A stretch of DNA of 64,000 nucleotides from an uncultured Chlorobiaceae bacterium. Its GTDB lineage: Bacteria; Bacteroidota; Chlorobiia; Chlorobiales; Chlorobiaceae. Position 1 is the first letter of the stretch; the number at the start of each line of letters is the position of its first letter. Made by a program: the position numbers and the translations under genes. Positions 57,796 through 64,000 of this stretch are shown piece by piece. The stretch spans positions 1-64,000 of the forward strand of contig CAJEXQ010000006.1 of the NCBI GenBank assembly GCA_903994635.1, in the 5' to 3' direction. A model generated the notes under the pieces. It had not been told where the DNA came from. It worked only from the letters and a program-made list of their open reading frames with translations, and made no database searches.

Positions 57796-58100
57796 CCACA
57801 AAGATTTCAATGCGTTGATCAGCATTGTCGCCAACAACATGTCGATTGCTCCTGCACTGGTTGAAAAAGATTATTGGATCATGCACTGCCTGTATGGATT
57901 GCAGAAAATGAACCTGACCTTTGAGCTGAAGGGCGGCACATCGCTCTCAAAAGGGTACGGCTTTTCTGCTTCATGATAAAACTACCAGGAATCAATACCG
58001 TGAAGCGTACGAAAACACGCAAGCACTCTACTACAAAACCCAACCACAATTCGACAGCATAATTGACCGGATTCAGACAGCCTTTGCGCTGGGACTATAG
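57776..58100 (+). pseudogene. AbiEii-type nucleotidyltransferase toxin, internal deletion and frameshift (copy B)
   Basis: The N-terminus (MPKLLHNHKDFNALISIVAN, then VEKDYWIMHCLYGLQ) and the nucleotidyltransferase start LKGGTSLSKGYGF are present. After GFSAS the frame shifts and only the C-terminal tail remains (QYREAYENTQALYYK, PQFDSIIDRIQTAF, stop 58100). Roughly two thirds of a toxin of about 250-300 residues is missing. Confidence 0.75.
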
Positions 58101-58135
58101 AGACTGTCACCACCGACCATTCTGTGGCTGCATGT

Positions 58136-58160
58136 AATTGTGACGACGGCGTAGGCACTT
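58136..58160. repeat. 25-bp dispersed repeat, copy 2 (partner 47916-47940)
   Basis: Same core GACGGCGTAGGCACTT in the same orientation, directly after the AbiEii remnant. Confidence 0.7.
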
Positions 58161-58287
58161 TTTCAAATCGGTCAAGCTTTGACACTGGCAGCAACTGACG
58201 CAATTGTGCCGACAGTGTCCGCACAATCTGCGGATGGGTTCGGTAGAATACTCATTAACCACCAGGAAAGCTTGTGCCCCTCCCCCA

Positions 58288-58965
58288 TCACACCTCAAGC
58301 GCTGCGCCATAGACTTTCAGCCATGCAACCTGCTTTTGATACTCAGGATAGTACTTGTCGACCTCATTCCAGAACTCCGCATTGTGTCTTTTGTGGTTGA
58401 AATGACACAACTCATGGACTATCAGGTAATCAATGACGCTTGCGGGAGCCATCATCACCTTCCAGTGGAAATTGACTTTCCGCTTTTTATCCGAGCAGGA
58501 GGCCCAACGGCTTTTTAATTCCAGCACTGCAACCTCGTCAATGGTGAGCCCCATCATGCTGGCGTATTGGTGAACACGAGGGGGGATAAACTTGTTGCCA
58601 CGTTTCCGATAAAACTCTTTGAACAGGCCGTGAAGCGTTTCTCGTGACCCATCTGGCGCATAAAAATAGCGGCCTTTGCATTCAACCTCTTTTGCCTCGC
58701 CATGGTATTGCAGATAGTAATTCCTGCCCAGATAGAGAAACGATTGCCCGTTTACCGCCTCACGCCTGGTGGCCTTTTCGTTCAGTAGCTCCCGTCTGGT
58801 CTGGTATTTGTGGATTTTATACTCATTCGCCTTGAGAATATCGTTGACGCTCTCCTCAGTGGTGTTTTCAGGCACAAGCAGAGAGATTGAGCCGTCGCGC
58901 TCAAGGTAAATGCTGGCGGTCTTCCTTTTGCTGCGCTTGACCGTTATCTTCTGTTCAAGGGTCAT
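58288..58965 (-). CDS. YgjP-type (SprT-like) zinc metalloprotease
   Basis: The 225-aa protein starts MTLEQKITVKRSKRKTASIY and carries LIVHELCHFNHKRHNAEFW, an HExxH zinc site with the downstream Glu. The central KSRWASCSDKKRKVNFHW is the other conserved motif. It overlaps the end of hsdR by 4 bp, the common arrangement of this family in type I restriction loci. Its role there is not established. It looks complete; two partial copies lie at 53842 and 56875. Confidence 0.88.
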   Translation of the reverse strand: MTLEQKITVKRSKRKTASIYLERDGSISLLVPENTTEESVNDILKANEYKIHKYQTRRELLNEKATRREAVNGQSFLYLGRNYYLQYHGEAKEVECKGRYFYAPDGSRETLHGLFKEFYRKRGNKFIPPRVHQYASMMGLTIDEVAVLELKSRWASCSDKKRKVNFHWKVMMAPASVIDYLIVHELCHFNHKRHNAEFWNEVDKYYPEYQKQVAWLKVYGAALEV

Positions 58966-61025
58966 GAATTGCGAATCTCTGATTCCCGCTTTTCGGCAAG
59001 GCTGATGAGTTCAGCGGTAAGTTTTGCGGCTTTAGTTTTTATGGAATCAATCCCGCAATAGTCAAGCTCGTCACGAACATCACTCTCAAGTTGTCGACGC
59101 TCATTACATTTCTGCCAGCAATTGGGAATCAGGATGAACTCTTTGATGCGTGCATAGAGCAGCTCTGCAATGTTGGCAGCGCTGCCGATGGTATCAGGAT
59201 TTTTTGTGTCAATTCCGGCTTCCAGAACAATCAGCTCAAAAAACGGAGTGGCATGTTGATGAACAATACTCGCTTCATCCTTGCGCCCTTCACCGATATC
59301 GGCCCGCAAATTGGCAAGTTCTGACACCATAACATCCCAATGCTCTTTGTGGGCATCAAGTATTCGCTGCAGGCGCTCATTGAACAGGGTATAGAGTGCC
59401 GGGTCTTTGTCCATATTGACTTTAATATGCCAGCGGATAGCATGTTCCATCTCTGATGCCCTGGCTTTTCCGGATCTATTGTGTGCTTCAAGAGTCTTGG
59501 GGAAATTATCCGACAAAAGCATGACCGGGGGAATCCTTGGGTTTATTCCTTGTGACTCCAGATACTTGTCGATCAGTTTCCTCACCTTTGCACCGGCCCA
59601 TTTCAGATCAAGCGTCTCATCCTTGTACCGGTCGCGCATACGCATCAAGAGGTATCCCATCCGTTTGGCCGCCACATAGTACTCCTTTGCCATCGAGGCA
59701 TTGAAGAGCAGGTCAAGACTGTCGAAGAAGGCCTTGATGCAGGTGTCGAACTGCGCTCGAAACTTTACTTCGGCCCCCAGCACCACGCAGTTCTCAACAA
59801 GCTCCCACTCCTCGTTCTCATCAACCATCTTCTGGTTTACGAATTGTTCAATCTGCTTGATGCCATAGTCCTGAAACAACTGAAGCAGGCGGCGGAACCG
59901 GGACTCAAGAACCGGAATCTCCTTGTCAAGACCTCTGAAATAGGCGCTTAAATCTGCCAGCTCTTTTTCATCGCTTTTGGTGTAGATGGCGAGCGCGGTT
60001 TTTAAATGGGATGCAACGCCGAAATAATCAACAACAATGCCATGCTCCTTGACAGAGCCGCTCTTCATCACTTTGGTTCGATTGACACGCGCAATTGCCT
60101 GCATCAAATCATGTTCGCGCAGGTTTTTATCGAGATACATCACCTGCTCAACCGGAGCATCAAAACCGGTCAGCAGGCGGTCGCAGACACAGAGAATGGC
60201 AACGCCGGATTCCGGTTTATCGTAATTGAAATCCTTTTTGAAACTCTCGACTGCATCCATGTCGGCGGCATCTCTGCGCGCCCTGGTGATGTAGCCAAGT
60301 TCATTGTTGTCTGACATGGTGACCACAGCGCACACTTTCAGGAACAGCATCTGTTTGAGCAGCTCTTCATCGCGCTCGCTTGCAGGTTTTGACAGCTCTT
60401 TGTCAATCCGCCCCCTGATTGCCTCCTCAAGCTCGTATTTGTACCGACATGCCGCCACAATTGAGGTGGCCACAACCTGCGCTTTCAAACCGTTGGGAAG
60501 CACCTCTTGCGTATAGTGCTCAATAATATCTTCGGCTATTTTTTTGATGCGATCTTTCGATTCAAGATAGGCCGTCATGGTGCCAAAGCGCTTTTGAATT
60601 TCCTGCCGTTCCTCCTCTGAGCGTTCACGGAACATATCCTCGAACTCCTGCTTGAAGAGCTCTTTGTTGAGAATCTGGTCTTTACTGGTGCGGCCAATGT
60701 AGAGGATATCAACGGTAGCCCGGTCGGCAACCGACTCATGCATCTTGTAGGTGTCGATTGGAGTGCCAAACCGCTCGTAGGTGGTCTGCTTGTGCCGTTC
60801 GGTCAACAGTGGCGTACCGGTAAAGGTGACAAATCGCGCCTCGGTGCCGTATGTGATGAAGTTGTTGGCGTACCAGCTGATCTGAATAAAGGCTTCGTTC
60901 AAGGGTTCTCTATCCTTGTCTTTGCACTCAATAACCACAACAGGTAGACCATTGACAAAAAGCACAATATCGGGAATGATGGCGTTGCGACTCGCGCCGG
61001 GGGTATCGATGCGGAACTGATTGCT
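58962..61025 (-). pseudogene. hsdR: type I restriction endonuclease subunit HsdR, deleted
   Basis: In frame from just after the STAND gene's stop: FRIDTPGASRNAIIPDIVLF, then the nuclease motif PVVVIECKDKDREPLNEA. The next residues jump to TYGTEARFVTFTGTPLLTER (helicase motif III), so helicase domain 1 with its P-loop and DEAD box is missing. The N-terminal ~100 residues are also gone. The rest (LLTGFDAPVEQVMYLDK, DLMQAIARVNRT and the long C-terminal helical region) is full. As encoded it could give a 667-aa protein from 60965, unable to translocate. hsdM and hsdS are not in the window. Confidence 0.85.
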
Positions 61026-64000
61026 TCAAAATAAACCGAAGTCATCCTCTTCATCTCTGACAGACTCAACTGCTATTTGCTTACGAATGGAGTCTATATT
61101 ATTTTTTACCCATTGTCTTACATTACTGTTTTCATGTATTAGCAACATTTCAAAAGCGGCCTTATCCGATTCGAGATAGGGAACAAGCGAACCACTCCAT
61201 CCCCGGGTCCACATGTTTGCGCCAAGAGCTCTGACAACACGTTCGTCGTCGCCAAAATGCTCTAATAAGGCTACAAACAAATCAGATGGCTTTTGTTGCC
61301 CATCAGAGGGTTCCAAGATATTTACACAGTTCGCAACGAAACTAGGAGCAAATCCAGGGTATTCTTTACACCATAAAATCACAATGTCAACTGGCAACAC
61401 GGTTAAGACACTCGGCTGTTGGTTTTCAAAGTTATTTTCTCGGTCCAAGAGCTGTTGTAACCAGTATCTTGTCATTCCTTCTGCCTCAACAATAGCACTT
61501 GCAAATATTGGCCAAAGAACATTGCCATACTCACGCATTAGATCAAGTAAAAGTGGTTTGGTATAATGCCAAATATCAGAATGATTCAAACCATTCTTGC
61601 AAGAAGAGATAAGCTGGTTCGTCAATGCAATAGCAAACTCTTCATCTCGTACCTTCAACAACTTCTGAGCTAAATCATGCCATTCGTGCATATCAATTGC
61701 CGTCCCCTTCCTTTCTTCATGTAACGGCACAATGGAAACTAATAGTTTAAGTGGATTACGAAGAGTATCAATGTTCTCCTGCTTACCAAAGCAGTACATG
61801 TAGATGATATTTAATGCTGGCCAACGTGCGTCTTCACTCATTTCCGCCAGTGACAGGCAAAATTCAGCTATAGTATCGGGGGAAATACCAGAAGTAACAC
61901 TGCCATAGCTTAATATATTTGCACTATTCGGTGAAAGAGTACCACGACAAATCAATTGCAAAAATATGTCAAGATGCTGCTTTTGAATATTCCCTGTACG
62001 GATAAGATCGGGATAGAGAAAAATATAACGACCATCAGCCAGAATCCTGTCGACATACTTCTGCCAGACTTCGGATGAGCGTTCAAAAATTCCACGATAA
62101 ATACCAAGTATAAAACTTGGATTGGCCGAATTTGCAGCCAAAAGACGCGTAAGCGATTGCTCCAGTAAGTAATCGAAATCACCAACATTCAGAGCTAACT
62201 GATATCCAAAAGAATCGGCTTGCTTTTGATCACCATTTAAAAGCAAGTCAAGATAAGGAATTAATGCGTTCACATCATTCGCCACTTCAACACCGAATTT
62301 CTTTGCATTTTCAGATGCTATATCAATGTAATGCCCATCGGGCCCCATGTGATGCTCCAACGGAGGATCGACTACGATGATTTTTAGCTTTTCCGATAAA
62401 TCAGCATTATCAGGGCTCAGTAATTCTAGCCAACTATTAAGAGCGTCTTTGGCCTCTTCCTTCAGTCCATTTGAATCGTATTCAAAAGTATCTTTTATAC
62501 TATTTAAGGCAGCAGGCCAATAACGTCCATTAAGGGATACAATATCCTTTATCACTCCATCCAACATATTGATACGCCCCCTGTGCACATAACCTCGAAT
62601 AGAATGGCCAATAACAGATAATACTTTCTCTTTTTGAGCATCCCCTCTTTCAAAAAGGCGAAGAAGTAAATTGAATGCTTCTTGCCAATAATCATATATT
62701 TCCTGCCAAATCTTCGGCCTCCACTCTTCAAGAGGCGCTTTAGTTCCTTGATATTCAGCTCCAACTGTTCGGGTACCACCGTAGGTACTAATTGCTTGTT
62801 CAAGTGCCTCAAGCACTACCCTATCAACATCGCATTGGTTCAAATCCAAAGCTTGGTTTAGCAAGGCAAATCGTACAGTAGGATCGGATGCCGTTCCTGA
62901 CAGATTAATGCGAAATAATTGAGCAAACATCCCAGTAGCATTATTACTGAAATTTTCGTTTTCTGCAGAGGCTAAAAGTAACAGACACCATGCAGCTTCC
63001 GAAAAAATATCAGCATGAAAACAAAGCATTTCCAGAGACCAGACTAAATTTCGTCGTGCGTCTCCAACGATAGTCGAAAGCTGTTGATGGTTTTTCTTTT
63101 CTAAGGCCTTAGACAATGCTGAAACTGTGGCTTCGGGATTCACATTTACCAAGGAGCGGAAGAGCCTAGAACCCCGAACCGACAAGATCACTTCCGCTTG
63201 GCCAAAAGGGCTTTGTACCCCACATAATTTCTCAGTCAACTGCTTTACATTTGTGTGGAAATCCATTTTCTCCACTTGTCGACAAAACCCTTCAATCATT
63301 CCTTCCGGGATACCGTTTACAAGATCTAATTGCTTTTGTTCCCGAGAATTTGTCCACCACTGCCCCGCCAATCGAATCGCTAATGGCTTAGGAACAACTT
63401 GAGCAAACCGGCCCCGACGGTCAATCAGCCCTCTTGCCGAATAGTCCTGAACACACTTGTAAACAGTATCTAAATCGGTATTAACAAGATCTGCAATGTA
63501 TTGGAGCTGATTTTCTACTTCTTTTTCAACGCCAAAAATATCAAACAACGAACATGCCTGAAGTATTTTTAAGCGCTCTGGGTCTTCGTTCTCACTGCGC
63601 CTCCATAAAAGCTTATTTGCTAATTCATCTTCCGTAAGCTCACCAATTCTTGGATCTTCAGCTAATCGTGCCTCCGCCAACAGGACGGCCATCTGTGGAA
63701 ACCCTTGAGCAAACTTGATGATTCTATCCAAATCAGACAGTTTCTCTTTATAAATAGGAGCCAGTAATTGGAGTAACTCCTCATCAGTCATCGGACTCAA
63801 CGTAAAAAAATTAGTTAAACGTGATACGGAGTCAAAATTATAATCTAAGCTCAACAAGCTGATTTTGCTGCTATCGCGTCGGACCTCTCGAACCAAACTC
63901 TCATGTAGTATATAGTCACAGTTATCTACTATCAGTATTGCCTGTAAACCGAGGTTTACCCAATTGGCCACCAAACCAGCAATTGCTGAAGCATGATTTG
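61026..64000 (-). CDS. STAND NTPase, Avs-like, N-terminus beyond window
   Basis: At least 990 residues; the frame is open at the right edge, so effector and P-loop are not visible. The visible part starts in the NTPase core: LQAILIVDNCDYILHESLV (Walker B-like, with Cys-Asp) and ISLLSLDYNFD, then a winged-helix region (LKILQACSLFDIFG) and a very long array of helical repeats to the end (DEEDDFGLF). This matches the build of antiviral STAND (Avs) proteins, where the C-terminal array binds a phage protein. The subtype cannot be assigned without the N-terminus. The stop TGA is followed in the same frame by the hsdR remnant. Confidence 0.72.
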   Translation of the reverse strand, partial: NHASAIAGLVANWVNLGLQAILIVDNCDYILHESLVREVRRDSSKISLLSLDYNFDSVSRLTNFFTLSPMTDEELLQLLAPIYKEKLSDLDRIIKFAQGFPQMAVLLAEARLAEDPRIGELTEDELANKLLWRRSENEDPERLKILQACSLFDIFGVEKEVENQLQYIADLVNTDLDTVYKCVQDYSARGLIDRRGRFAQVVPKPLAIRLAGQWWTNSREQKQLDLVNGIPEGMIEGFCRQVEKMDFHTNVKQLTEKLCGVQSPFGQAEVILSVRGSRLFRSLVNVNPEATVSALSKALEKKNHQQLSTIVGDARRNLVWSLEMLCFHADIFSEAAWCLLLLASAENENFSNNATGMFAQLFRINLSGTASDPTVRFALLNQALDLNQCDVDRVVLEALEQAISTYGGTRTVGAEYQGTKAPLEEWRPKIWQEIYDYWQEAFNLLLRLFERGDAQKEKVLSVIGHSIRGYVHRGRINMLDGVIKDIVSLNGRYWPAALNSIKDTFEYDSNGLKEEAKDALNSWLELLSPDNADLSEKLKIIVVDPPLEHHMGPDGHYIDIASENAKKFGVEVANDVNALIPYLDLLLNGDQKQADSFGYQLALNVGDFDYLLEQSLTRLLAANSANPSFILGIYRGIFERSSEVWQKYVDRILADGRYIFLYPDLIRTGNIQKQHLDIFLQLICRGTLSPNSANILSYGSVTSGISPDTIAEFCLSLAEMSEDARWPALNIIYMYCFGKQENIDTLRNPLKLLVSIVPLHEERKGTAIDMHEWHDLAQKLLKVRDEEFAIALTNQLISSCKNGLNHSDIWHYTKPLLLDLMREYGNVLWPIFASAIVEAEGMTRYWLQQLLDRENNFENQQPSVLTVLPVDIVILWCKEYPGFAPSFVANCVNILEPSDGQQKPSDLFVALLEHFGDDERVVRALGANMWTRGWSGSLVPYLESDKAAFEMLLIHENSNVRQWVKNNIDSIRKQIAVESVRDEEDDFGLF

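Noticed and set aside
1..64000. CRISPR array, DGR reverse transcriptase, template repeat, integrase
   Set aside because: None seen on either strand; the DGR proposal therefore rests on the variable region alone.

Overview
The window looks like a chromosome segment of a green sulfur bacterium (Chlorobiales; a Chlorobium/Pelodictyon-like organism is my best guess). This rests on the look of the housekeeping proteins and their order, not on any search. It has three parts: a decayed defence island (about 1-21.4 kb), a compact housekeeping core (about 21.5-46.4 kb), and a second accessory island (about 46.5-64 kb, running off the right edge).

Left island. It holds BREX pieces: a full-length-looking pglZ, a brxL split by a frameshift exactly at a pentanucleotide repeat, and a pglX that has lost its 5' third. 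A second copy of the pglZ/helicase stretch follows 13 kb downstream, with an in-frame deletion in pglZ and no brxL. Between and around these lie a VapC-type PIN toxin with its antitoxin, an RloA/RloB (AAA ATPase plus TOPRIM-like) pair, a HigB/HigA-ImmA module, several DUF1016 remnants, and a NACHT NTPase followed by a formylglycine-generating-enzyme/C-lectin fold protein. The 3' end of that last gene has the codon signature of a diversity-generating-retroelement (DGR) variable region. This is the most interesting signal in the window.

Core. sbcDC, a zinc metallopeptidase, an amino acid permease, tmk, a trehalose-phosphatase-like HAD protein next to a beta-phosphoglucomutase/GH65 fusion, queA, ispD, two tRNAs (Met-CAT, Gly-CCC), a hotdog thioesterase, aspS, dnaX (long form only through an A10 slip site), a YihY membrane protein, an MFS transporter, purS-purQ, pssA and a KAS III-like gene. 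These are mostly intact and tightly packed.

Right island. It begins with a two-gene cassette: a SatD-family protein whose aspartates are spaced as in palm-domain nucleotide cyclases, overlapping a small three-helix membrane protein. Then comes a graveyard of toxin-antitoxin and nuclease fragments: DUF6088/AbiEii twice, DUF1016 twice, an AbrB antitoxin cut by a complete insertion sequence with a 7-bp target duplication, a truncated PIN toxin, and YgjP-type metalloprotease fragments. After it come a second RloA/RloB pair, an intact YgjP protease overlapping an hsdR that has lost its helicase P-loop region, and a large STAND NTPase (Avs-like) that runs off the window.

Taken together, the islands show repeated capture, duplication and in-frame deletion of defence genes. 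The modules that look intact are the two RloAB pairs, VapC/antitoxin, HigB/HigA, the SatD/TM pair and the STAND gene.
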